Source: Candidatus Cloacimonadota bacterium (GTDB lineage Bacteria > Cloacimonadota > Cloacimonadia > Cloacimonadales > TCS61). From it: a DNA stretch of 16,457 nucleotides. The position numbers were made by a program, and so were the translations under genes. The notes under the pieces were generated by a model. That model ran no database searches. It was given only the letters and a program-made list of their open reading frames with translations, and was not told where the DNA came from. Numbering within the stretch: position 1 is the stretch's first letter; every line of letters starts with the position of its first letter. The DNA lies in contig JAFGEH010000160.1 in the NCBI GenBank assembly GCA_016931665.1, forward strand, positions 1-16,457, in the 5' to 3' direction. Shown here piece after piece: positions 1 through 6,593 of the stretch.

Positions 1-310
1 AGCCTTTCATGATATTGACAGCGATTTTTTCTACAAAGACCTGTATATCTTTTTGATAGATATGGAAGGTAATGTACTGGCTCATGGCGGGGATGTTTCT
101 CTGGCAGGTACAAATCAACTGAATCTGAGAGATTCTGTAGGCAGGTATTTTATCAGGGAATTCATTGATCTGATGCGGAACAGCAGTCAAGGATGGCTGG
201 AATACAAATGGCGCAATTATCAGACACACGAAATAGAAACTAAAATGTCTTATCTGCAGAAGGTAAATGAACAACTTTTTATTGGCTGTGGTATTTACTA
301 CGGAAATTAA
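1..310 (+). CDS. Cache-domain sensor protein, C-terminal fragment
   Basis: The reading frame is open from the left edge (first full codon at base 2) and stops at TAA 308-310, so only the last ~102 residues are present. The sequence matches the end of single-Cache (sCache_2 type) extracytoplasmic ligand-binding domains: a strand ending in IDMEGNVLAHGG, a YFIREFIDL helix, a GWLEYKW strand and the terminal GCGIY motif. Cache domains bind small metabolites outside the cytoplasmic membrane. Nothing follows the domain, so this is either a stand-alone secreted Cache protein or a protein whose signalling part lies N-terminal and outside the window. The stop overlaps the stop of the convergent lipoprotein gene in one TTAA. 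The Cache assignment is fairly secure from motif memory; the ligand is unknown. Confidence 0.75.
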   Translation, partial: AFHDIDSDFFYKDLYIFLIDMEGNVLAHGGDVSLAGTNQLNLRDSVGRYFIREFIDLMRNSSQGWLEYKWRNYQTHEIETKMSYLQKVNEQLFIGCGIYYGN

Positions 311-747
311 TCTTCTTTCTTGAACTCTTCCTGATTGCCATAGATTTTCCAACCGGTCCCGGATTTATAGAAATAGGATAGATCGCCATTCTCCGTGGAA
401 GGTTCCTGCCAGAAATCAATCCCATCAGGCGAAAGCAGTTGCAGAATGAAAGTTACACAAGCAAAATTACTGGCTGAGAAATTAACAGACATATCGCTGT
501 AACTCATTTCTACATAATTGTTTAACCTGCTATCCCAAAGCTGCTGCTCTTCCTCAAGGCTGTAACCATTATGCAGAAATTCAGGATGATATTCCGCCAG
601 GATAGCTGCCTCATCCGACAGGTTAAAAGCAAGCCTGATATTCTCCAGAACAGCTATTATCTGCTCTTCATCGTTCATTCCTGCCTCTGTGAGGTCACTG
701 CAGGATACCAGCAGTAAGAGGAGAGTCAAGACAGCAATAAATCTCAT
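307..747 (-). CDS. Small putative lipoprotein, NTF2/SnoaL-like
   Basis: This 146-residue protein begins MRFIAVLTLLLLLVSCSD, a short basic and hydrophobic signal followed by lipobox LVSC. Cys16 is the predicted lipidated residue, so the mature protein should be membrane-tethered. I chose ATG 747 rather than the in-frame start eight codons upstream because it starts the signal peptide directly and forms an ATGA overlap with the stop of the methyltransferase gene, a usual sign of translational coupling. The mature part (helix with DEEQIIAVLENIRLAF, then alternating strands, then a GTGWKIYGNQ strand) looks like an NTF2/SnoaL-type fold, but that is a weak, pattern-based guess. It is the last gene of the minus-strand operon. 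I do not recognise a specific function. Confidence 0.7.
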   Translation of the reverse strand: MRFIAVLTLLLLLVSCSDLTEAGMNDEEQIIAVLENIRLAFNLSDEAAILAEYHPEFLHNGYSLEEEQQLWDSRLNNYVEMSYSDMSVNFSASNFACVTFILQLLSPDGIDFWQEPSTENGDLSYFYKSGTGWKIYGNQEEFKKED

Positions 748-2063
748 TCTTTCACCAGAACAACTACACATTCCTGGTGGTAGGTTTGCGGGAAAAGGTC
801 AAAACAATGAATATCAAGTATGCGGTAACCGGCTGAAAGTAAACGGGTTACATCCCTCTCCTGGGTTGCCGGATCACAACTTACATAGATGATCCTGGCC
901 GGCGTGCATTGATGGAGGACATCCAGGATTTCAGGAGTCAAGCCTTGGCGGGGCGGATCGAAAATCACAGTATCAATTCCCTTGCCCGCAATAAGTTCTT
1001 CGAGCTGATCCTCCACTCTACCAGAAATGAATTCGCAATTCACCACCCTGTTTGTCTGACAATTCAACCGGGCATCATCTATGGCACGCTGATTAACTTC
1101 CACTCCCCAGACTTTTTCAGCCCTGGCAGCCACAAAAATCCCAATCGAACCTGTCCCGCAATAAGCATCCAATACCCGGGACCGGAGTGGTACATGATCG
1201 AGAATGTGATTATAAAGAGACTCGATGATTGATGAATTCACCTGGAAAAAAGAATCATAACTCACACGGAAACGCAGATCTTTTATCTCTTCCCAGAGAT
1301 AGTCCCTGCCATAAATCAGCTTACTTTCTGTTCCCAATATCCGGTTGGTTTTTTCGGGATTGATATTCTGGATGATACCGGTGACTTCGGGAAAGTCGGA
1401 AAGGATGGTATTGGTCAGCTGCCGGGTGAAAGGCAGTTTTGCTGTCCTGGTTACAATAATCATTAGTAACTCACCTGTGGAAAAGCTGTAACGCAGACCC
1501 AGATGCCTTACCTGGCCTGAATTTTTTAGTTCATTATAGATCTGGACCTGAGCTTTTCTCAGATAGGTGGTAAAAAAAGGACAAACGCGGTCAAAAAGAG
1601 CCGGGTGGATCTGGCAGGCAGCATGAGGGATAACATTATGACTCTGCCGTGCGTACATGCCGATAATTATTTCCCCGGATTTTTCCATTACCGGCAGGAA
1701 GGTCTTGTTGCGATAACCTTTGATTAAGGGTGATGGTTCGCAGGGAATTATTGCAGAATTATGAATTTTGCGGAAAATCTCCCCGGCAATTTTACTCTTC
1801 CAATCAATCTGGGTCTGGTAATCAAGATGAAGCCAGTTGCAGCCCCCGCATTGTCCAAAGGCAGAGCACTGTGCTTCCACCCTGCCCGGTCCCGGAGATA
1901 TGATGTTTACTATTTTGCCATAGGAAAAATGCCTGGTGTTCCTGGTTAACTCGATCTGCAGTAAGTCACCCGGTGCAGCATTTTCCACGAATACAGACCG
2001 GGAATCCAGGAAACCCAGTCCGTATCCCTGATGGACAAGTTTTTCTATTACAAGTTCGGGCAT
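744..2063 (-). CDS. rlmD: 23S rRNA (uracil-C5)-methyltransferase, RlmD/RumA family
   Basis: This 439-residue SAM-dependent enzyme of the TrmA/RumA family methylates C5 of a uracil in 23S rRNA. An N-terminal TRAM-like RNA-binding domain (about 1-55) is followed by the iron-sulfur cysteines C66, C72 and C75 (CSAFGQCGGC), with C150 as likely fourth ligand. The C-terminal Rossmann methyltransferase shows SFFQVN (271-276), the SAM loop DAYCGTGSIGI (299-309), FDPPRQGL (368-375), the nucleophilic cysteine C396 in YVSCDP, and the likely catalytic base E431 near the C-terminus. Length is normal and all key residues are present. E. coli RlmD targets U1939, while Bacillus-type RlmCD modifies two sites; the sequence alone does not settle which applies. 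The gene lies 7 bases after the glycosyltransferase gene and overlaps the lipoprotein start by 4 bases. Confidence 0.92.
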   Translation of the reverse strand: MPELVIEKLVHQGYGLGFLDSRSVFVENAAPGDLLQIELTRNTRHFSYGKIVNIISPGPGRVEAQCSAFGQCGGCNWLHLDYQTQIDWKSKIAGEIFRKIHNSAIIPCEPSPLIKGYRNKTFLPVMEKSGEIIIGMYARQSHNVIPHAACQIHPALFDRVCPFFTTYLRKAQVQIYNELKNSGQVRHLGLRYSFSTGELLMIIVTRTAKLPFTRQLTNTILSDFPEVTGIIQNINPEKTNRILGTESKLIYGRDYLWEEIKDLRFRVSYDSFFQVNSSIIESLYNHILDHVPLRSRVLDAYCGTGSIGIFVAARAEKVWGVEVNQRAIDDARLNCQTNRVVNCEFISGRVEDQLEELIAGKGIDTVIFDPPRQGLTPEILDVLHQCTPARIIYVSCDPATQERDVTRLLSAGYRILDIHCFDLFPQTYHQECVVVLVKE

Positions 2064-2070
2064 ATATTAG

Positions 2071-2784
2071 TCAGATTTTGCCTTTAAGATGCATATATCT
2101 CAATTTCCAGACCATGTAGATTGCTTCTCTGACTATTCTTTTAGACATTTTGGATTGTCCGCTGCGGCGATCAGTGAAGACGATGGGAATTTCCAGAATA
2201 CGGAATTTCTTCAGCCAGGTGCGGTAATTCATTTCCACCTGAAAGGAATAGCCGTCAGACAGGATATTATCCAGGTCGATTGCCTTCAGCACTTCTCTCC
2301 TGAAGCATTTGAAGCCGCCGGTGGGATCATTGATCGGCATGCCGGTGATGCATCTGACATATTTAGCTGCAAAATAGCTCAGAATCAGCCTTTTCAGCGG
2401 CCAGTTCACCACGTTGATGCCTTTTATATAGCGTGAACCGATAACCAGATCCTGATTCTTAATTTCCTGCAGCATTAACGGGATCATGTCCGGATCGTGG
2501 GAAAAATCGGCATCCATCTCGAACACACAATCATAATCACTTTTCAGGGCAAATTTAAAACCTTCCACATAAGCTGATCCCAGGCCCAGTTTCCCTGCTC
2601 TTTTTATAAGGTGGAGCCGTTTAGTGGTTTTCTGAATCTCTTGTACCAGGGCAGCGGTTTCATCCGGAGAATTATCATCGACTATCAGGATTTCCAGTTT
2701 TTTATCCTGTTTGAGAACTTCTGCGATGATATGTTTGACGTTATCCGCTTCGTTATAGGTTGGAATGATTACCAACGCTTTCAT
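2071..2784 (-). CDS. DPM1-type polyprenol-phosphate mannosyltransferase (GT2)
   Basis: This 237-residue soluble GT2 enzyme resembles dolichol/polyprenol monophosphomannose synthase, which moves a sugar from a GDP-sugar to a polyprenyl phosphate at the inner membrane face. Visible motifs are PTYNE (8-12), the nucleotide-binding DDNSPD (36-41), metal-binding DADFSHDP (91-98), GSRY (116-119), DPTGGFKCF (153-161), GYSFQVEM (178-185) and the DRRSGQSKMS signature (205-214). There is no C-terminal transmembrane extension, so it is the short bacterial/eukaryotic DPM1 form rather than a fused two-domain form. Its ATG overlaps the acyltransferase stop in ATGA, so translation is probably coupled. The mannose donor is inferred from the family; related enzymes use other sugars. 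Confidence 0.88.
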   Translation of the reverse strand: MKALVIIPTYNEADNVKHIIAEVLKQDKKLEILIVDDNSPDETAALVQEIQKTTKRLHLIKRAGKLGLGSAYVEGFKFALKSDYDCVFEMDADFSHDPDMIPLMLQEIKNQDLVIGSRYIKGINVVNWPLKRLILSYFAAKYVRCITGMPINDPTGGFKCFRREVLKAIDLDNILSDGYSFQVEMNYRTWLKKFRILEIPIVFTDRRSGQSKMSKRIVREAIYMVWKLRYMHLKGKI

Positions 2785-3557
2785 GCCTGCTCCTTTCCTT
2801 TATTATTCTGATCAAGATTGTTTTTGAGCAATTGCTGTTCCGGGACAGTGGCAAATTTCCGGGCCGGATTACCCATCTGGATCTCCTGTTGATTAACATC
2901 CTTGGTAACCACACTGCCCGCTGCCACAACTCCGTCTTCATGAATGGTTCTGCCAGGGAGGACGGTAGCATTCAGGCCGATCCTGCCGCCGGTTTTCACA
3001 GTAATTCCTTTGAAGTGCTGGAATCTTTCGGCATCCCGTCCCAGGTAGTTATCGTTGCTGGTAGCTACAGCAGGAGCAATGAAGCAATAATCCTCCAACA
3101 GTGAATAGGCAGTAATATAGCAGTTCGTTTCCAGTTTACAGCGGTTCCCGATGTAAACAAAGTTTTCAATGGCCACTCCCCGGCCGATTATATTATAATC
3201 ACCGATAACTGTATTTTCCCGGATCGTGGCCTGATCGGCGATCAGATTGAAATCTCCGATCCGGCACTGGGTGTAGATGATAACATTAGCTCCAATCTGA
3301 TTGTCGCTGCCTATCTGAGCAGGTTCAGAAGTAGCCAGAGGTTTCATGATGCTGCGCGGTGAAACCATAGGTTGTTTACCGATGATGGTGTTATCGTCTA
3401 TCCTCACGTTATTGCCGATTCTGGTTCCGGCATGAATGATAACATTATTGCCCAGTCGGCAGTTTTCGCCTATCACTACATCCTCCGCTATGATCACATA
3501 CTCACCCCAGGTCGTATTATCTCCCATTATAGCTAAGGCTGAAATCTTGGAATCCAT
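2781..3557 (-). CDS. Hexapeptide-repeat (left-handed beta-helix) acyltransferase
   Basis: This 258-residue protein is built almost wholly of hexapeptide repeats (about residues 14-225, with many I-G-x-N/D steps), giving a left-handed parallel beta helix as in LpxA, GlmU and WbpD-type acyltransferases. A GNPAR motif (229-233) closes the helix, followed by a C-terminal helical tail. Such enzymes are usually trimeric and move an acetyl or longer acyl group from CoA or ACP to a sugar or amino sugar. ATG 3557 is chosen because a near-perfect Shine-Dalgarno (GGAGGAG) sits just upstream; a longer reading to 3599 has no such support. It is first in the operon with the DPM1-type transferase, so a nucleotide-sugar or glycolipid substrate is a reasonable inference. 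The exact acyl donor and acceptor cannot be read from the sequence. Confidence 0.85.
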   Translation of the reverse strand: MDSKISALAIMGDNTTWGEYVIIAEDVVIGENCRLGNNVIIHAGTRIGNNVRIDDNTIIGKQPMVSPRSIMKPLATSEPAQIGSDNQIGANVIIYTQCRIGDFNLIADQATIRENTVIGDYNIIGRGVAIENFVYIGNRCKLETNCYITAYSLLEDYCFIAPAVATSNDNYLGRDAERFQHFKGITVKTGGRIGLNATVLPGRTIHEDGVVAAGSVVTKDVNQQEIQMGNPARKFATVPEQQLLKNNLDQNNKGKEQA

Positions 3558-3559
3558 TG

Positions 3560-3567
3560 CTCCTCCT
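3560..3567 (-). promoter_or_regulatory. Ribosome binding site fixing the acyltransferase start
   Basis: On the minus strand the sequence reads AGGAGGAG, then two bases, then ATG at 3557. It favours this start over the upstream in-frame codon at 3599. Confidence 0.75.
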
Positions 3568-3642
3568 GATATTAGACTCAATATTTTCAGAAAAGGCATG
3601 CGTAAGTAAAGTTATTTCTGATATATGGAGAATAATTCATCA

Positions 3643-3676
3643 TTTTAAAAAAAAGCCCTCCAGGTGGAGGGCTTTT
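3643..3676 (-). terminator. Rho-independent terminator after the downstream gdh gene
   Basis: Arms 3651-3662 and 3665-3676 pair as a 12-bp stem (core GCCCTCCA/TGGAGGGC) with a tiny loop. On the minus strand a run of eight T follows, extending to 3651 and beyond. It lies 12 bases past the stop of the downstream glutamate dehydrogenase gene. Confidence 0.88.
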
Positions 3677-3687
3677 CATATTACAGG

Positions 3688-5019
3688 TTAAATCACCCCG
3701 TGATCGAGCATGGCATTGGCAACTTTCATGAAACCGGCTATATTTGCTCCTTTCACATAATCTATGTAACCGCCATTGGTGCCGTAATTCACACATTGTT
3801 CATGAATAGCCGTCATGATCTGCTTTAATCTGGCATCAACTTCTTCTCTGGTCCAGTTTAGACGCATGCTGTTCTGGGACATTTCCAGTCCGGAAGTAGC
3901 CACACCACCTGCATTGGCAGCTTTACCGGGCGCGTAGAGCAATTTATTCTGCTGGAAGATCTCAATGGCTTCCGGAGTGCAGGGCATGTTAGCGCCTTCG
4001 GTAACACAGAAGCAGCCGTTTTTGACCAGTTCTTTCGCATCTTCCTCATTCAGTTCGTTCTGGGTGGCACAGGGCAGGGCAATGTCGCATTTAACATCCC
4101 AGGGATGACGACCAGGAATGAATTTGACTTTATATTCTTTAGCATAATCTTCCACAATGTCCCGGTTAGAAGCTCTCATTTCCAGCATGAAATCAACTTT
4201 GTCACCAGAAATACCATCCGGATCGTATATATAACCGTCCGGACCGGAAAGTGTTACGACTTTCCCACCTAGATCGTTAACTTTCTGAACTGCTCCCCAG
4301 GCGACATTACCGAAACCGGATACGGCAACTGTTTTCCCGGCAAAGCTATCACCGCGTGTTTTCAGCATGGATTCGGTGAAATAAACTGCTCCAAACCCGG
4401 TAGCTTCCGGCCGGATGAGACTGCCGCCCCAATTCAAACCTTTCCCGGTGAGTACACCAGTGAATTCATTGCGCAGCTTCTTGTACATACCGAAAAGGAA
4501 ACCAATTTCACGTCCCCCTACTCCGATATCACCCGCCGGCACATCGGTATCTGGTCCGATATGGCGGAAGAGTTCACTCATAAAAGCCTGGCAGAAGCGC
4601 ATGATCTCATTATCTGATTTGCCTTTGGCGTTGAAATCCGAGCCACCTTTGCCTCCGCCCATGGGCAGGGTAGTCAGGCTGTTCTTGAAGATCTGTTCAA
4701 AACCGAGGAATTTCAGGATACTCAGGGTAACACTAGGGTGAAAACGCAACCCGCCTTTATAAGGTCCGATAGCGCTGTTGAATTCAATCCGGTAACCCCG
4801 GTTGACCTGAACTTCCCCTTTATCGTCTACCCAGGGTACTCGAAAAATGATAACTCTTTCTGGTTCTACCAGCCTTTCCAGGATTCTTGCCTGTTTCAGA
4901 CGAGGATTAGAATCGTAGATATCCCAGATTGATTCCACAACTTCCTTCACAGCCTGAAGGAATTCGGGTTGAGCCGGATTTCTGGCTGCAACATCATCCA
5001 AAAAAGCCTGCATACTCAT
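3688..5019 (-). CDS. gdhA: Glutamate dehydrogenase, predicted NAD-type (downstream copy)
   Basis: This 443-residue hexameric-type glutamate dehydrogenase interconverts glutamate and 2-oxoglutarate plus ammonia. Substrate and catalytic residues are present: K88 in GPYKGG, K112, K124 in GGGKGG and D164 in PAGDIGVGG. The Rossmann motif is GFGNVAWG (235-242) and the following turn reads SGPDGYIYDP (258-267). Both match what I recall of the NAD-specific Clostridium symbiosum enzyme, where F238, P262 and D263 are linked to coenzyme choice; here they correspond to F236, P260 and D261. I therefore predict NAD preference and a catabolic role. ATG 5019 is chosen because GGAGG lies five bases upstream; a GTG at 5031 would overlap that ribosome site. 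The gene has its own likely promoter and terminator, and is a tandem paralogue of the gene at 5186-6517. Confidence 0.93.
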   Translation of the reverse strand: MSMQAFLDDVAARNPAQPEFLQAVKEVVESIWDIYDSNPRLKQARILERLVEPERVIIFRVPWVDDKGEVQVNRGYRIEFNSAIGPYKGGLRFHPSVTLSILKFLGFEQIFKNSLTTLPMGGGKGGSDFNAKGKSDNEIMRFCQAFMSELFRHIGPDTDVPAGDIGVGGREIGFLFGMYKKLRNEFTGVLTGKGLNWGGSLIRPEATGFGAVYFTESMLKTRGDSFAGKTVAVSGFGNVAWGAVQKVNDLGGKVVTLSGPDGYIYDPDGISGDKVDFMLEMRASNRDIVEDYAKEYKVKFIPGRHPWDVKCDIALPCATQNELNEEDAKELVKNGCFCVTEGANMPCTPEAIEIFQQNKLLYAPGKAANAGGVATSGLEMSQNSMRLNWTREEVDARLKQIMTAIHEQCVNYGTNGGYIDYVKGANIAGFMKVANAMLDHGVI

Positions 5020-5025
5020 TTTAGC

Positions 5026-5030
5026 CTCCA
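5026..5030 (-). promoter_or_regulatory. Ribosome binding site fixing the downstream gdh start
   Basis: On the minus strand GGAGG is followed by CTAAA and then ATG at 5019. The alternative GTG at 5031 overlaps this site and is therefore unlikely to be the start. Confidence 0.75.
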
Positions 5031-5060
5031 CAGATTAATAATTGCTGCCCAGAAATTTAC

Positions 5061-5088
5061 ATTAAATTTAATTGTCAAGCATTGTCTA
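5061..5088 (-). promoter_or_regulatory. Candidate promoter of the downstream gdh gene
   Basis: On the minus strand TAGACA (5088-5083) is followed after 16 bases by TTTAAT (5066-5061). A perfect TTGACA (5078-5073) lies inside that spacer, preceded by AATGC, and resembles elements upstream of two other minus-strand genes here. The terminator of the preceding gene lies upstream, so a separate promoter is expected. The exact pairing of boxes is uncertain. Confidence 0.45.
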
Positions 5089-5135
5089 AAAAATTAAGAT
5101 TCATACTGTTAACCATCTTCGGTGTGACAGATCTG

Positions 5136-5165
5136 AAATAAAAAAGCCCTCCAGCTGGAGGGCTT
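5136..5165 (-). terminator. Rho-independent terminator after the upstream gdh gene
   Basis: Positions 5144-5165 form a perfect 22-base palindrome (arm AAGCCCTCCAG). On the minus strand the hairpin is followed by CTTTTTATTT. It begins 21 bases past the stop of the upstream glutamate dehydrogenase gene and uses nearly the same stem as the terminator at 3651-3676. Confidence 0.85.
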
Positions 5166-5185
5166 ACATTTAAGTTTTTATTTTA

Positions 5186-6517
5186 TTATACAACACCCTG
5201 ATCGAGCATGGAATCAGCCACTTTCAGGAAGCCGGCAATATTGGCACCGTTCACATAATTCACAAAACTACCTTCTTTCCCGTATCTGACGCATTGATTA
5301 TGGATAGCGATCATAATATTGTGCAGCCTTTCATCAACTTCTTCTCTGCTCCAGCTCAGGCGCAGGCTGTTTTGAGACATTTCCAGGCCGGAAGTTGCCA
5401 CTCCGCCGGCATTGGCAGCTTTACCGGGTCCGTAAAGGATTTTGTTCTGCAGGAATACTTCAATCGCACCGGGTGTGGAAGGCATGTTGGCGCCTTCGGA
5501 GACACAGATACAACCATTTTTTACGAGCGTTTTAGCATCTTCTTCGTTAATCTCATTCTGGGTAGCGCAAGGCAAAGCAACATCACATTTAACGAACCAG
5601 GGCCGTTTACCATCGTGATATTCCACCCCGAATTCGTCAGCGTATTCTTGGATGCGGCCACGCTTGATATTCTTGAGATCCATCACGAATTCCCATTTAT
5701 CTCCGGAAATCCCGGCTGGATCATGGATTGTTCCACTGGAATCGGACAGGGTAACAACCTTTCCGCCCAGTTCATTAACTTTTTGAACTGCATATTGAGC
5801 CACGTTACCGGAACCGGAAATAGCCACAGTTTTCCCGGCAAAGGATTCACTTCTGGTTTTCAGCATTTCTTCCGCGAAATAAACAGCTCCAAAACCAGTG
5901 GCTTCCGGGCGAATGAGGCTGCCGCCCCAGTTGAGTTTTTTACCGGTGAGAACACCGGTGAATTCATTGCGCAGTTTCTTATACATACCGAACAGGTAAC
6001 CGATCTCTCTGCCTCCCACACCAATATCACCAGCCGGTACATCGGTATCGGGTCCTATATGGCGGAATAACTCTGCCATGAAAGCCTGACAGAATCTCAT
6101 TACTTCGTTATCGGTTTTTCCTTTGGGATCAAAATCGGAGCCACCTTTACCACCGCCCATGGGCAGTGTGGTCAGACTGTTTTTAAAAACCTGTTCGAAT
6201 CCGAGGAACTTGAGGATACTCAAGTTGACACTCGGGTGGAATCTCAGTCCTCCCTTGTAAGGTCCGATAGCGCTGTTGAATTCAATCCGGTAACCGCGGT
6301 TAACCTGTACATCTCCATTATCACGCACCCAGGGCACTCTGAACATTATCACTCTTTCCGGTTCCACGATCCGATCCAGAATTTTGGCTTCCTTGAACCG
6401 GGGATTACTGTCGTAAATAGGCCAGATGGATTCCACAACCTCTTTCACAGCCTGCATGAATTCTGGTTGAGCCGGATTTTTCGCCTCAATCTCTGCTAAA
6501 AATTGCTCCATGGTCAT
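5186..6517 (-). CDS. gdhA: Glutamate dehydrogenase, predicted NADP-type (upstream copy)
   Basis: This 443-residue glutamate dehydrogenase is collinear with its neighbour, and the same active-site residues are present (K88, K112, K124, D164). It differs at the coenzyme site: the Rossmann motif is GSGNVAQYA (235-243) and the turn reads SDSSGTIHDP (258-267), matching the pattern of E. coli NADP-dependent GdhA as I recall it. I predict NADP preference and an ammonia-assimilating role. A longer in-frame reading reaches 6652, but it would run back across the stop of the gene upstream; ATG 6517 has AAGGAAGG five bases before it and aligns with the start of the paralogue. A hairpin follows the stop. 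Its expression may depend on a promoter in the 76-base gap upstream, on readthrough from the large PEP-binding genes, or both. Confidence 0.94.
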   Translation of the reverse strand: MTMEQFLAEIEAKNPAQPEFMQAVKEVVESIWPIYDSNPRFKEAKILDRIVEPERVIMFRVPWVRDNGDVQVNRGYRIEFNSAIGPYKGGLRFHPSVNLSILKFLGFEQVFKNSLTTLPMGGGKGGSDFDPKGKTDNEVMRFCQAFMAELFRHIGPDTDVPAGDIGVGGREIGYLFGMYKKLRNEFTGVLTGKKLNWGGSLIRPEATGFGAVYFAEEMLKTRSESFAGKTVAISGSGNVAQYAVQKVNELGGKVVTLSDSSGTIHDPAGISGDKWEFVMDLKNIKRGRIQEYADEFGVEYHDGKRPWFVKCDVALPCATQNEINEEDAKTLVKNGCICVSEGANMPSTPGAIEVFLQNKILYGPGKAANAGGVATSGLEMSQNSLRLSWSREEVDERLHNIMIAIHNQCVRYGKEGSFVNYVNGANIAGFLKVADSMLDQGVV

Positions 6518-6521
6518 AATT

Positions 6522-6530
6522 TCCTTCCTT
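6522..6530 (-). promoter_or_regulatory. Ribosome binding site of the upstream gdh gene
   Basis: AAGGAAGGA on the minus strand lies about five bases before ATG 6517. It supports that codon over the longer upstream reading and over the ATG two codons further in. Confidence 0.65.
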
Positions 6531-6565
6531 ATTTCTGGTTTCGTATGGGGGGAAAATTGAAAACA

Positions 6566-6580
6566 ATTATATACTGTCAA
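6566..6580 (-). promoter_or_regulatory. Candidate promoter element of the upstream gdh gene
   Basis: In the 76-base gap the minus strand reads TTGACA (6580-6575), three bases, then TATAAT (6571-6566). Both hexamers are perfect, but they are too close together to be the -35 and -10 boxes of one sigma70 promoter, so only one may be used. No terminator separates the gene upstream. Confidence 0.4.
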
Positions 6581-6593
6581 GAATTTATGAATA

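Larger units (their letters stand above)
3651..6517 (-). repeat. Tandem duplication of gdh plus terminator
   Basis: Two head-to-tail units, about 3651-5019 and 5144-6517, each contain a 443-codon gdh gene and a following terminator hairpin with the same GCCCTCCA stem. The proteins align without a gap and are about 77% identical (343 of 443 by my hand count), so the duplication is old. Confidence 0.8.

Noticed and set aside
909..1232. A 107-codon plus-strand open frame opposite the methyltransferase gene.
   Set aside because: It covers the catalytic motifs of the rRNA methyltransferase on the other strand and has no independent support.
3558..3599. The 14-codon N-terminal extension of the acyltransferase.
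   Set aside because: The internal ATG at 3557 has a near-ideal Shine-Dalgarno, which the extension would place inside coding sequence.
5294..6070. A 258-codon open frame on the plus strand opposite the upstream gdh gene.
   Set aside because: It lies wholly inside a strongly conserved gene on the other strand, has no ribosome site or recognisable domain, and is best explained by the codon bias of gdh.
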